From: Enterobacter asburiae
GTDB taxonomy: Bacteria; Pseudomonadota; Gammaproteobacteria; Enterobacterales; Enterobacteriaceae
Direction of reading: 5' to 3'
NCBI RefSeq assembly: GCF_024599655.1
Contig: NZ_CP102247.1
Span: 2,666,001 to 2,730,000, forward strand
Length of the DNA stretch: 64,000 nt
Shown: positions 26,737 through 35,299 of the stretch, one piece after another
How positions within the stretch are numbered: the first letter of the stretch is position 1
Layout: every line of letters begins with the position of its first letter
Made by a program: the position numbers and the translations under genes
Notes under the pieces: generated by a model
What the model saw: the letters and a program-made list of their open reading frames with translations, nothing else
Database searches by the model: none
What the model was told of the DNA's origin: nothing

Positions 26737-27636
26737 ATGAGACTGTTTTCCGGCCTGACGGCGCTGTGTGCCGCGGCGCTGTTCACCAGCCAGGCGATGG
26801 CGGCCCCGCTGATTCTGGCGACCAAGAGCTTTACCGAGCAGCACATTCTCTCGGCGATGACCGTGCAGTACCTGCAAAAGAAAGGTTTTCAGGTCCAGCC
26901 GCAAACCAACATTGCCACGGTGATCTCCCGCAACGCGATGATCAACAAGCAGATTGACATGACCTGGGAGTACACCGGCACGTCGCTGATCATCTTTAAC
27001 CACATCAACAAGCGCATGTCGCCGCAGGAGTCTTACGAGACGGTGAAACGCCTGGACGCGAAGCACGGTCTGGTCTGGCTCAAACCCGCCGACATGAACA
27101 ATACCTACGCTTTCGCCATGCAGCGCAAGCGCGCCGAGGCGGAACATATCAACACCATGTCGGAGATGGTGGCGAAGATTGAGCAGGTCCGTAAAACCAA
27201 TCCGGACAAAAACTGGCTGCTGGGCTTGGACCTGGAGTTTGCGGGGCGCAGCGACGGCATGAAGCCGCTTCAGGCGGCCTACAAGATGGATCTGGACCGC
27301 CCGCAAATCCGTCAGATGGACCCCGGTCTGGTCTATAACGCGGTGCGCGACGGCTTCGTTGACGCCGGTCTGATTTACACCACCGACGGGCGCGTGAAAG
27401 GCTTCGACCTCAAGGTGCTGGAAGACGATAAAGACTTCTTCCCGAGCTACGCGGTGACGCCGGTGGTGCGTAAGGACACGCTGGAGGCCAACCCCGGTCT
27501 GGAAGAGGCGCTCAATACCCTCTCGGCCCAGCTCAACAACGACGTTATCACCGAGCTGAACAAGAAGGTGGATATCGACCATCAGTCACCGCAGCAGGTC
27601 GCCCGCGATTTCCTGCGTAGCAAACAGCTGCTGTAG
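26737..27636 (+). CDS. osmX: OsmX substrate-binding protein of OsmU
   Basis: A 299-residue periplasmic binding protein with signal peptide (MRLFSGLTALCAAALFTSQA, cleaved before APLILATKSF). The mature part is an OpuAC/ProX-type quaternary amine binder: ATKSFTEQHILSAM at the N-terminus, WEYTGTSLIIF, GFVDAGLIYTTDGRV and DDKDFFPSYAVTPVV. It captures glycine betaine-like osmoprotectants and hands them to the OsmY and OsmW permeases on either side. AAGGAG precedes the start. Confidence 0.93.
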   Translation: MRLFSGLTALCAAALFTSQAMAAPLILATKSFTEQHILSAMTVQYLQKKGFQVQPQTNIATVISRNAMINKQIDMTWEYTGTSLIIFNHINKRMSPQESYETVKRLDAKHGLVWLKPADMNNTYAFAMQRKRAEAEHINTMSEMVAKIEQVRKTNPDKNWLLGLDLEFAGRSDGMKPLQAAYKMDLDRPQIRQMDPGLVYNAVRDGFVDAGLIYTTDGRVKGFDLKVLEDDKDFFPSYAVTPVVRKDTLEANPGLEEALNTLSAQLNNDVITELNKKVDIDHQSPQQVARDFLRSKQLL

Positions 27637-27644
27637 GAGGCGCT

Positions 27645-28292
27645 ATGGAGACGATTCACTACATTCTGGACAACTGGGATTACCTCTTAACCCTGACGCT
27701 ACAGCACCTGTGGCTGGTGGCGCTGGCCGTAGGTTTAGCCATCATCATCGGCGTACCGCTGGGCATTCTGATTGTGCGCCACAGGTGGCTGGCAACGCCG
27801 GTGCTGGGGATAGCCACCATCGTGCTGACCATTCCGTCCATCGCCCTGTTTGGCCTGATGATCCCGCTCTTTTCGCTGATCGGTCAGGGTATCGGTGCCC
27901 TACCCGCGATCACGGCGGTGTTTCTCTACTCGCTGCTGCCGATTGTGCGTAACACCCATACGGCGCTCGACAGCCTGCCGCCGGGCCTGCGCGAAGCCGG
28001 CCGCGGCATCGGCATGACCTTCTGGCAGCGGCTGCGCTGGGTCGAGATCCCGATGGCGCTGCCGGTGATTTTCGGCGGGATCCGCACCGCCGTGGTAATG
28101 AATATCGGCGTGATGGCGATTGCCGCCGTGATCGGCGCGGGCGGTCTGGGCCTGCTGCTGCTCAACGGCATCGGCGGAAGCGATATTCGCATGTTGATTG
28201 CCGGCGCGCTGATGATTTGTCTTTTAGCGATTGTGCTCGACTGGCTGCTGCACCGTCTGCAGGTGGTTCTGACTCCAAAGGGGATTCGATAA
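27645..28292 (+). CDS. osmW: OsmW permease of OsmU
   Basis: A 215-residue inner-membrane permease, the second of the pair. It has about five hydrophobic segments and the EAA loop EAGRGIGMTFWQRLRWVEIP. A strong GGAGG lies just upstream, eight bases after the osmX stop, and its own stop overlaps the osmV start (TAATG), so the four genes are one operon. Confidence 0.93.
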   Translation: METIHYILDNWDYLLTLTLQHLWLVALAVGLAIIIGVPLGILIVRHRWLATPVLGIATIVLTIPSIALFGLMIPLFSLIGQGIGALPAITAVFLYSLLPIVRNTHTALDSLPPGLREAGRGIGMTFWQRLRWVEIPMALPVIFGGIRTAVVMNIGVMAIAAVIGAGGLGLLLLNGIGGSDIRMLIAGALMICLLAIVLDWLLHRLQVVLTPKGIR

Positions 28293-29440
28293 TGATAAAA
28301 CTGGAAAACCTCACCAAACAATTTTCACAGAAGCACGGCCAGACCTTTAAGGCTGTCGATAACGTCAACCTGAACGTGCCCGAAGGGGAAATGTGCGTCC
28401 TGCTCGGCCCGTCCGGCTGCGGGAAGACCACCACCCTGAAGATGATTAACCGCCTCATTACCCCAAGCAGCGGGACGATCCTGATCAACGGTGAAGACAC
28501 CAGCGGGATGGACACCGTCACCCTGCGCCGCAACATCGGCTACGTGATCCAGCAGATTGGCCTGTTTCCGAACATGACCATCGAAGAGAACATTACCGTT
28601 GTGCCGCGCATGCTGGGCTGGGATAAAGCGCGCTGCAAAACCCGCGCCGAAGAGCTGATGGATATGGTGGCGATGGATCCGCACAAGTTCCTCAACCGCT
28701 ACCCGCGCGAGATGTCCGGCGGCCAGCAGCAGCGTATCGGCGTGATCCGCGCCCTGGCGGCGGATCCCCCGGTGCTGCTGATGGATGAACCCTTCGGCGC
28801 GGTGGACCCGATCAACCGCGAGGTGATCCAGAACCAGTTCCTGGAGATGCAGCGCAAGCTGAAAAAAACCGTCATGCTGGTGAGCCACGATATCGATGAA
28901 GCCCTGAAGCTCGGCGACCGTATTGCGGTGTTCCGTCAGGGGAAAATCGTGCAGTGCGCCAGCCCGGATGAACTGCTTGCGAAACCGGCGAATGAGTTTG
29001 TCGGCTCATTTGTCGGTCAGGACCGCACCCTGAAGCGCCTGCTGCTGGTATCGGCGGGCGACGTCACCGACCAGCAGCCGACCATTACGGTGCGGGGCTC
29101 TACTCCGCTTCCCGACGCCTTTGCGACCATGGATGATAACGATATTCGCGCGGTTACCGTGGTCGACGATCACGGCAAACCGCTGGGCTTTGTGAAGCGT
29201 CGCGAAGCGCGTAACGCCAGCGGCACCTGCGCCGACATTCTGCATCCGTTCCGCATGACCGGCAAAGCGGAAGATAACCTGCGCGTGGTGCTTTCACGTC
29301 TGTATGAGAGCAATACCAGCTGGATGCCGATCGTGGATGAGGACGGTCGCTACAACGGTGAGATTTCGCAGGACTATATCGCCGAGTACCTGAGTTCAGG
29401 GCGTACGCGCCGGGCGCTGAATATTCATAGCGACAGCTAA
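28292..29440 (+). CDS. osmV: OsmV ATPase of OsmU, with C-terminal CBS domains
   Basis: A 382-residue ABC ATPase. Walker A is GPSGCGKTT at residues 39-47, the signature MSGGQQQR, Walker B VLLMDEPFG, and the switch His in VSHDIDE. Residues from about 250 onward form CBS-like repeats, as in ProV-type ATPases that sense ionic strength. The open frame starts earlier inside osmW, but the coupled ATG at 28292 fits the family. A strong terminator follows. Confidence 0.94.
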   Translation: MIKLENLTKQFSQKHGQTFKAVDNVNLNVPEGEMCVLLGPSGCGKTTTLKMINRLITPSSGTILINGEDTSGMDTVTLRRNIGYVIQQIGLFPNMTIEENITVVPRMLGWDKARCKTRAEELMDMVAMDPHKFLNRYPREMSGGQQQRIGVIRALAADPPVLLMDEPFGAVDPINREVIQNQFLEMQRKLKKTVMLVSHDIDEALKLGDRIAVFRQGKIVQCASPDELLAKPANEFVGSFVGQDRTLKRLLLVSAGDVTDQQPTITVRGSTPLPDAFATMDDNDIRAVTVVDDHGKPLGFVKRREARNASGTCADILHPFRMTGKAEDNLRVVLSRLYESNTSWMPIVDEDGRYNGEISQDYIAEYLSSGRTRRALNIHSDS

Positions 29441-29448
29441 CCCTCCTG

Positions 29449-29470
29449 GCCGGGCATCGCCCGGCTTTTT
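29449..29470 (+). terminator. rho-independent terminator of the osmU operon
   Basis: GCCGGGC / GCCCGGC stem with an ATC loop and five T after it. Confidence 0.9.
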
Positions 29471-29542
29471 CGCACGCATACCTTTTGCTAACCCCTCGAT
29501 TTCCCGCCACAATATTGTATCGTCCCCGTTTAATCGCGACTC

Positions 29543-30853
29543 ATGCAACGTCTTCATACGTACCCCGACATCCGCGCGATGTTTCGCCGACTGCTGATTG
29601 CCACCGTCACCGGCGTGCTGGCCGCGCTGGCCGTGGCGGTATTCCGCCACGGAATGTACCTGCTGGAGTGGCTGCTTCTCAGCAACGACAGCGGCAGCCT
29701 GGTGAATGCCGCCGAGTCGCTCTCGCCCTGGCGGCGCGCGCTGACGCCAGCGCTGGGTGGGCTGGCCGCCGGGCTGCTGCTCTGGGGATGGCAGCGTCTG
29801 ACGGCGCAGCGGCCTCATGCCCCCACCGATTACATGGAAGCGCTGGAGACCGGTGACGGCCAGTTTGACTACGGCGCCAGCCTTGTGAAATCCCTTGCGT
29901 CGCTGCTGGTCGTGGCCAGCGGAAGCGCCATCGGGCGTGAAGGGGCGATGATCCTGCTTGCCGCCCTCGCCGCCTCCCTTTTCGCCCGGCGCTTTACGCC
30001 CAAATCCGAATGGAAATTATGGATAGCCTGCGGTGCCGCCGCCGGGATGGCCAGCGCCTACCATGCTCCGTTAGCCGGAAGCCTGTTCATTGCTGAGATT
30101 CTGTTTGGCACGCTGATGCTGGCCTCGCTCGGCCCCGTGGTTATCGCGGCGGTGGTGGCGCTGCTCACCACGCAGCTTCTGGCACCGGGCGCCGGTACGC
30201 TCTACGCGGTCCATCTGAGCGGCATCCTCACCGCGGCCGATTATGCCCTGCTGGTCGCGATAGGGCTGGTGGCGGGTCTCTGCGGACCGCTGCTGATGTG
30301 GCTGATGGCGTTCAGCCACGGTCTTTTCCTGCGCCTCAAGCTTTCGCCGCCGTGGCAATTAGCGCTGGGCGGTGCGATCGTCGGGCTGCTGTCTCTCCTG
30401 ACGCCGAAGGTGTGGGGGAATGGCTATAGCGTGGTTCAGGCTTTTCTGCTCGCGCCGCCGCTGCTGTCGGTGATTGCCGGGGTGTTTATCTGCAAACTGC
30501 TGGCGGTACTGGCGAGCAGCGGATCGGGCGCGCCGGGAGGGGTGTTTACGCCCACGCTGTTTGTCGGTATGGCAACGGGGATGCTGTTCGCACAGCTGTT
30601 CGCGCTGTGGCTACCGGGTTCTGAGACGGCGATTCTGCTGGGGCTGGCAGGGATGGCAACGCTACTTGCCGCGACCACGCATGCGCCCATTATGTCGGCG
30701 CTGATGGTCTGTGAAATGACCGGGCAGTATTTTTTACTGCCCGGCCTGCTGGTCGCCTGCGTGGTGGCGTCCGTATTGTCGCGGACGTTACGCCACGACT
30801 CGATCTACGGTCAACACGCCACCGAGGGCAGAGAGATCGATGTACTGCGCTAG
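29543..30853 (+). CDS. clcB: ClcB, voltage-gated ClC-type chloride channel/antiporter
   Basis: A ClC family membrane protein. The conserved anion-pathway motifs are present: GSAIGREGAM, APLAGSLFIAEILFG and GSGAPGGVFTPTLF. In E. coli, ClcB helps with extreme acid resistance. The frame starting at 29543 gives 436 residues; E. coli ClcB starts at the Met that corresponds to position 29579 (MFRRLLIATV), and that start gives 424 residues. Neither has a strong ribosome site. The 3' end overlaps the convergent bioD2 gene by 66 bp. Confidence 0.92.
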   Translation: MQRLHTYPDIRAMFRRLLIATVTGVLAALAVAVFRHGMYLLEWLLLSNDSGSLVNAAESLSPWRRALTPALGGLAAGLLLWGWQRLTAQRPHAPTDYMEALETGDGQFDYGASLVKSLASLLVVASGSAIGREGAMILLAALAASLFARRFTPKSEWKLWIACGAAAGMASAYHAPLAGSLFIAEILFGTLMLASLGPVVIAAVVALLTTQLLAPGAGTLYAVHLSGILTAADYALLVAIGLVAGLCGPLLMWLMAFSHGLFLRLKLSPPWQLALGGAIVGLLSLLTPKVWGNGYSVVQAFLLAPPLLSVIAGVFICKLLAVLASSGSGAPGGVFTPTLFVGMATGMLFAQLFALWLPGSETAILLGLAGMATLLAATTHAPIMSALMVCEMTGQYFLLPGLLVACVVASVLSRTLRHDSIYGQHATEGREIDVLR

Positions 30854-31483
30854 CTCGCGCTGCTCGGCGCGCGGCAGATAAGGCAGCTCGCCCACCAGCG
30901 GTCCGGGCAGCTTGGTGCTCAGCACGTCGATGATCTCCGCGTAGTGCGCCAGGCCCGGGTTGATGCGGTTTGCCACCCAGCCAACCAGCGGCAGGCCGTC
31001 ATTGGCGATCGCCTGCGCCGTCAGCAGCGCGTGGTTGATGCACCCTTCCTGGATACCCACCACCATCACCACCGGAAGCTGCTCCTGCACGACCCATTCA
31101 GACAGCGGGCGCAGGTCATTCATCAGGCTGCGCCAGCCGCCCGTCCCTTCAACCACCACGTGGTCAACCTTCTCGCTCAGGTTCGCCAGGCCGTCGGACA
31201 ACAGGGGATAATTAATCAGGCCGCTGTGCGCTACGCTGCTCTCCTCTTCGCTTAACGCAATGGGATTGACCGCGTGATAAGGCAGTTCCAGTGACGAGAC
31301 GCTTTGCAGCACCAGGGCGTCTTTATTACGCAATCCCTCTGGCGTCTCTTTACTGCCTTTTGCGACCGGTTTGTACCCTGCCACGCGTTTACCGCTTGCT
31401 GCCAGCGCCTGCAGCAATGCGCGGGATACGACGGTCTTGCCGACAGAGGTATCTGTACCAGTAACAAAGAAACGCTTAAGCAT
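30788..31483 (-). CDS. bioD2: dethiobiotin synthetase homologue BioD2 (YnfK)
   Basis: A 231-residue P-loop enzyme with GTDTSVGKT (residues 9-17), the dethiobiotin synthetase motif, and the later PLLSDG and VVEGTGGW segments that bind diaminopelargonate and ATP. E. coli YnfK has the same length and the same neighbours (clcB, mlc). The role beyond a possible second dethiobiotin synthetase is not settled. Its last 66 bp lie inside the clcB coding sequence on the other strand. Confidence 0.93.
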   Translation of the reverse strand: MLKRFFVTGTDTSVGKTVVSRALLQALAASGKRVAGYKPVAKGSKETPEGLRNKDALVLQSVSSLELPYHAVNPIALSEEESSVAHSGLINYPLLSDGLANLSEKVDHVVVEGTGGWRSLMNDLRPLSEWVVQEQLPVVMVVGIQEGCINHALLTAQAIANDGLPLVGWVANRINPGLAHYAEIIDVLSTKLPGPLVGELPYLPRAEQRELAQYIDLSALGGVLTVDRVVA

Positions 31484-31613
31484 GACTCACTCCACCTCTT
31501 GGGTATGCTTCGAAAATATAAACCAGGTAAATAATTCAGTGGAGGAAGTCTACGGGATGCGTGCGCTACCCGGCTTGAGATAGCGCAATTTTTCTTACAT
31601 CTGCGGAAAAGAG

Positions 31614-32834
31614 TTAACCCTGTAGCAGGCGGATCAACAGCGAGCCGTTATACATGGCATCTTTGACCAGCGCCGCGCCTGCCATCGTGCCCTGATTGGA
31701 AAACTGGGTGCTTTCTACCGCAATATTCCGGCTGTAGGCGGGAAGCGACTGCTGCTGAATACAGGCCGTAATCGCCGGGAAAAGGATCTCCGCCGCCTGG
31801 CTCAGCGGTGAGCCAATGAGGATTTTTTGCGGGTTGAAGAGGTTCACCATAATGGCCAGAATGCGGCCAACGTTATTCCCCACCCCGGTAATAATGTCCT
31901 TCGCCAGCAGATCGCCCTGGCGCGCGGCGGCGCAGAGGGAATCCACCGTTAGGGGTTGTCCGTGCAGCGAGGAGCTCATGGACTGGCTGAGCCTGACCTG
32001 CGCCAGCTCAAGCACGCTTTCCACGCTGGCAATGGTCTCCAGACAGCCGTGGTTCCCGCAGTAGCAGCGCTTGCCGTACGGGTCGACCTGGGTGTGGCCA
32101 ATTTCCACCAGGCTGCTGCTTCCGGCGTGGAGAAGACGTCCGTCGGTGATCACGCCCGCCCCGACGTTATGGTCGATGACCACCTGAATCACATCCCGCG
32201 CGCCGCGCGACGCGCCAAACAGCGCCTCCGCCATCGTCCAGGCGCTGATGTCATGCTGAATATAGACCGGCACGCCGGTATGGTTTTTCAGCACCTCGCC
32301 CAGCGGCATCTCTTTGACGTCGTCGTAAAACGGCATGCGGTGAACAATACCGTTTTCGGTATCAATAATCCCCGGCATGGTGATGGCAATCGCCGTTAAG
32401 CGTTCGAGCCGCTGCTGATGGCGGATAAAGAAGTGATCGATGTGCGAGACAATCGCGTCGAGGAGCGGTTCCTCCGCGTTGAGCGGCAGTTCAAGGCGGT
32501 CTTCCACCACCAGCTTGCTGCTCAGGTCACGCAGCGCAAGGAAGATCTCCCCCCGGCTGATGCGCAGTGACAGGTAGTGCCATGCTTCCGTTTCAACCAC
32601 CAGTCCGACTGCCGGACGGCCACGGCTGCCCGGCTCCTGAATTTCCGTCTCCTGAACCAGGTGCGCTTCCAGCATCTCGCGGACAATCTTGGTGATACTG
32701 GCAGGTGCCAGTTGTGCCAGGCGCGAAAGATCGATACGCGAAACCGGACCAAGCTGATCAATCAGGCGATACACCGCGCCAGCGTTGGTCTGCTTAATCT
32801 GATCGATATGCCCTGGCTGACTATCAGCAACCAC
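31614..32834 (-). CDS. mlc: Mlc, ROK-family repressor of PTS sugar genes
   Basis: A 406-residue ROK-family repressor, the same length as E. coli Mlc (DgsA). An N-terminal winged helix (QLAPASITKIVREMLEAHLV) is followed by the ROK domain. The zinc site HTQVDPYGKRCYCGNHGC is intact. Mlc represses ptsG, ptsHI, manXYZ and malT and is relieved when EIIBGlc recruits it to the membrane. The start is the GTG at 32832-32834, as in E. coli, with GGGAG upstream. A palindrome 13 bp upstream is a likely self-control site. Confidence 0.95.
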   Translation of the reverse strand: MVADSQPGHIDQIKQTNAGAVYRLIDQLGPVSRIDLSRLAQLAPASITKIVREMLEAHLVQETEIQEPGSRGRPAVGLVVETEAWHYLSLRISRGEIFLALRDLSSKLVVEDRLELPLNAEEPLLDAIVSHIDHFFIRHQQRLERLTAIAITMPGIIDTENGIVHRMPFYDDVKEMPLGEVLKNHTGVPVYIQHDISAWTMAEALFGASRGARDVIQVVIDHNVGAGVITDGRLLHAGSSSLVEIGHTQVDPYGKRCYCGNHGCLETIASVESVLELAQVRLSQSMSSSLHGQPLTVDSLCAAARQGDLLAKDIITGVGNNVGRILAIMVNLFNPQKILIGSPLSQAAEILFPAITACIQQQSLPAYSRNIAVESTQFSNQGTMAGAALVKDAMYNGSLLIRLLQG

Positions 32835-32846
32835 CTCGTACTCCCT

Positions 32847-32868
32847 TATTTTCGAGCTTCGAAATAAA
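32847..32868. promoter_or_regulatory. Mlc/NagC-type palindrome upstream of mlc
   Basis: The site has outer arms TTATTT and AAATAA with a TCGAGCTTCGA centre, which is the AT-flanked form of Mlc and NagC operators. Its place just before the mlc start suggests autoregulation, as in E. coli. Confidence 0.6.
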
Positions 32869-32952
32869 CTGTTTGCTATGGTGAAGCACTTCCATGTCCG
32901 TCGTCAAATATTTACTTAGCCATGTGATTTACCGCACATTTTTACCCTGTTT

Positions 32953-33861
32953 TCACTGAAAATGCCGCCCGGCAGAGGCGCTAATTAGCTGCTGTTTGAA
33001 GCGCTGCGCGGCGTGGCTCTGCTCGCGGTGCTTTGACCAGACCAGCCACATTTCGGAAACGGCATCCTCTTCGGCAATGGTCACCCAGCGCATTTCGCGC
33101 AATTGTACCCGTTTAAAGGAGGCCGGAAGAATAGACACGCCCAGCCCGGCCGCCACCAGGCCTATTATAGTCATCGCTTCCCCTACCTCCTGAGTGATGA
33201 CCGGGGCGAGATCGTAGCGGCGCATCAGTCCCAGGATATCGTCATACAGACCCGTCCCGACCTGCGGGTCAAAAAAGACAAACGGCTCTTTTGCCAGCTC
33301 TGCCAGCGAGACCGCCGGACGCGACGCCAGCGGGTGATCGTGTGGGATCATCGCCATCAGCGGCTCGCGCAGGATCACCTCCCACGCCAGCGTGTCCGGC
33401 AGCTGGGTGTTACGCATCAGCCCCAGATCCAGCGAACCTTCATTCAGCGGCGCAATCTGCTCGCGGGTGTTGATTTCGCGCGTCTGAATGTGAACATCCG
33501 GAAAGTGACGACGGAATGACGATAGCGTCTCCGAGACGGCGCTGATAAACGGCGCGGACGAGGTAAACCCGATTCGCAGCTCTCCGGCCTCCCCGAGATA
33601 GAGCCGTTCTGCGCGAGCGGCGGCGTCATCGACCATGCTCAGAATTTGTCGGCTGTCGATCAGGAACTGCTTCCCCGCCGCCGTCAGGCTCACGCTGCGG
33701 TTGGTGCGGGCCAGAAGGCGCGCCCCGACCTGCTGTTCCAGGATCTGAATCTGCTGGCTTAACGGTGGCTGAGAGATATTCAGCCGCGCCGCCGCGCGGC
33801 CAAAATGCAGCTCCTCGGCGACGGCGACAAAGTAGCGAAGATGACGCAGCTCGATATTCAT
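32953..33861 (-). CDS. ynfL: LysR-family regulator YnfL
   Basis: A 302-residue LysR regulator. The helix-turn-helix is AAARLNISQPPLSQQIQILE, and the effector domain shows ELRIGFTSSAPFISAV. It is very close to E. coli YnfL (297 residues), and it is divergent from ynfM just as in E. coli, so it probably controls that transporter. The ligand is unknown. Confidence 0.92.
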   Translation of the reverse strand: MNIELRHLRYFVAVAEELHFGRAAARLNISQPPLSQQIQILEQQVGARLLARTNRSVSLTAAGKQFLIDSRQILSMVDDAAARAERLYLGEAGELRIGFTSSAPFISAVSETLSSFRRHFPDVHIQTREINTREQIAPLNEGSLDLGLMRNTQLPDTLAWEVILREPLMAMIPHDHPLASRPAVSLAELAKEPFVFFDPQVGTGLYDDILGLMRRYDLAPVITQEVGEAMTIIGLVAAGLGVSILPASFKRVQLREMRWVTIAEEDAVSEMWLVWSKHREQSHAAQRFKQQLISASAGRHFQ

Positions 33862-33982
33862 ATTTTTAAAGTATCATTTGAGATTATTAATATATTAGAC
33901 AGAATATTTACATTTTCCTACCCTGAACATGTGGTCATACCCGTCACCAGAAATCACGGGGATGTTTAAGCAAGGAACATGT

Positions 33983-35236
33983 GTGAGTCGTACAACTACC
34001 ATTGATATCACTCCGGCAAATGATATTGATGATTTACCTGCAGCATCGCAGCCGGTGCAGTTTATTAAACGTGGTACCCCTCAGTTTATGCGCGTCACGC
34101 TGGCGCTCTTTTCCGCCGGTCTGGCAACCTTCGCCCTGCTCTATTGCGTTCAGCCGATCCTGCCCGTTCTCTCTCATGAGTTTGGCGTATCGCCTGCCAG
34201 CAGCAGTATTTCACTCTCTATTTCTACTGGCATGCTGGCGATTGGCCTGCTCTTTACCGGGCCGCTGTCCGACGCCATTGGCCGTAAACAGGTGATGGTG
34301 ACCGCGCTGATGCTGGCGTCGGTCTGCACGTTACTCTCGACCATGATGACCAGCTGGCACGGTATTCTGGTGATGCGCGCGCTGATTGGACTCTCGCTCA
34401 GCGGCGTGGCGGCGGTCGGGATGACCTATCTCAGCGAGGAGATCCACCCGAGCTTTGTGGCCTTCTCGATGGGGCTTTACATCAGCGGGAACTCGATTGG
34501 CGGAATGAGCGGACGCCTGCTGAGCGGGGTCTTTACGGACTTCTTTAGCTGGCGTATTGCGCTGGCGGTCATCGGGTGTTTTGCGCTGGCATCAGCCCTG
34601 ATGTTCTGGAAAATTCTGCCGGAATCGCGCCATTTCCGCCCGACCTCGTTGCGCCCAAAAACGCTGTTTATCAACTTCCGCCTGCACTGGCGTGACAAAG
34701 GGCTGCCGCGCCTGTTCCTGGTCGGCTTTCTGCTGATGGGGTCCTTTGTCACGCTGTTTAACTATATTGGCTATCGCCTGATGCTTTCCCCGTGGCATCT
34801 CAGCCAGGCGGTGGTTGGCCTGCTTTCCGTGGCGTACCTCACCGGTACCTGGAGTTCGCCAAAAGCCGGAGCAATGACCGCACGCTATGGGCGCGGCCCG
34901 GTGATGTTGTTCTTCACGGCGGTGATGCTGGTCGGCCTGCTGCTGACGCTCTTTTCCTCCCTGTGGCTGATTTTTGCCGGAATGCTGCTCTTCTCCGCGG
35001 GGTTCTTCGCCGCTCACTCGGTCGCCAGCAGCTGGATTGGCCCGCGCGCGCGTCGCGCCAAAGGTCAGGCATCGTCGCTGTATCTGTTTAGCTATTACCT
35101 GGGTTCCAGCATCGCCGGGACCCTCGGCGGCGTGTTCTGGCATAACTACGGCTGGAACGGCGTGGGCGGGTTTATTGCGCTGATGCTCTGTGCCGCACTG
35201 CTGGTGGGAGCAAGTCTTCATAAACGTCTGAGATAA
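33983..35236 (+). CDS. ynfM: MFS transporter YnfM
   Basis: A 417-residue major facilitator closely matching E. coli YnfM: the N-terminus VSRTTTIDITPAND, the first helix LALFSAGLATFALLYCVQPI, and the loop GPLSDAIGRKQVM. The GTG at 33983 is chosen because AAGGA precedes it at good spacing and the resulting length equals the E. coli protein. Members export drugs or metabolites; for YnfM, arabinose-like export has been suggested. It is followed by a strong terminator. Confidence 0.93.
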   Translation: MSRTTTIDITPANDIDDLPAASQPVQFIKRGTPQFMRVTLALFSAGLATFALLYCVQPILPVLSHEFGVSPASSSISLSISTGMLAIGLLFTGPLSDAIGRKQVMVTALMLASVCTLLSTMMTSWHGILVMRALIGLSLSGVAAVGMTYLSEEIHPSFVAFSMGLYISGNSIGGMSGRLLSGVFTDFFSWRIALAVIGCFALASALMFWKILPESRHFRPTSLRPKTLFINFRLHWRDKGLPRLFLVGFLLMGSFVTLFNYIGYRLMLSPWHLSQAVVGLLSVAYLTGTWSSPKAGAMTARYGRGPVMLFFTAVMLVGLLLTLFSSLWLIFAGMLLFSAGFFAAHSVASSWIGPRARRAKGQASSLYLFSYYLGSSIAGTLGGVFWHNYGWNGVGGFIALMLCAALLVGASLHKRLR

Positions 35237-35263
35237 TAAGTCTGCGGGCTGATTCCCGATCCC

Positions 35264-35297
35264 GATAAACGGCACCAGCGTACTGGTGCCGTTTATC
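35264..35297. terminator. bidirectional terminator between ynfM and puuP
   Basis: GATAAACGGCACCAG pairs with CTGGTGCCGTTTATC, a 15-bp perfect stem with CGTA loop. It separates two converging genes and marks the edge of the puu cluster. Confidence 0.85.
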
Positions 35298-35299
35298 GT

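Noticed and set aside
26473..27582. Long open frame opposite osmX (369 codons)
   Set aside because: A shadow of the GC-rich osmX gene; composition is unnatural and no ribosome site exists.
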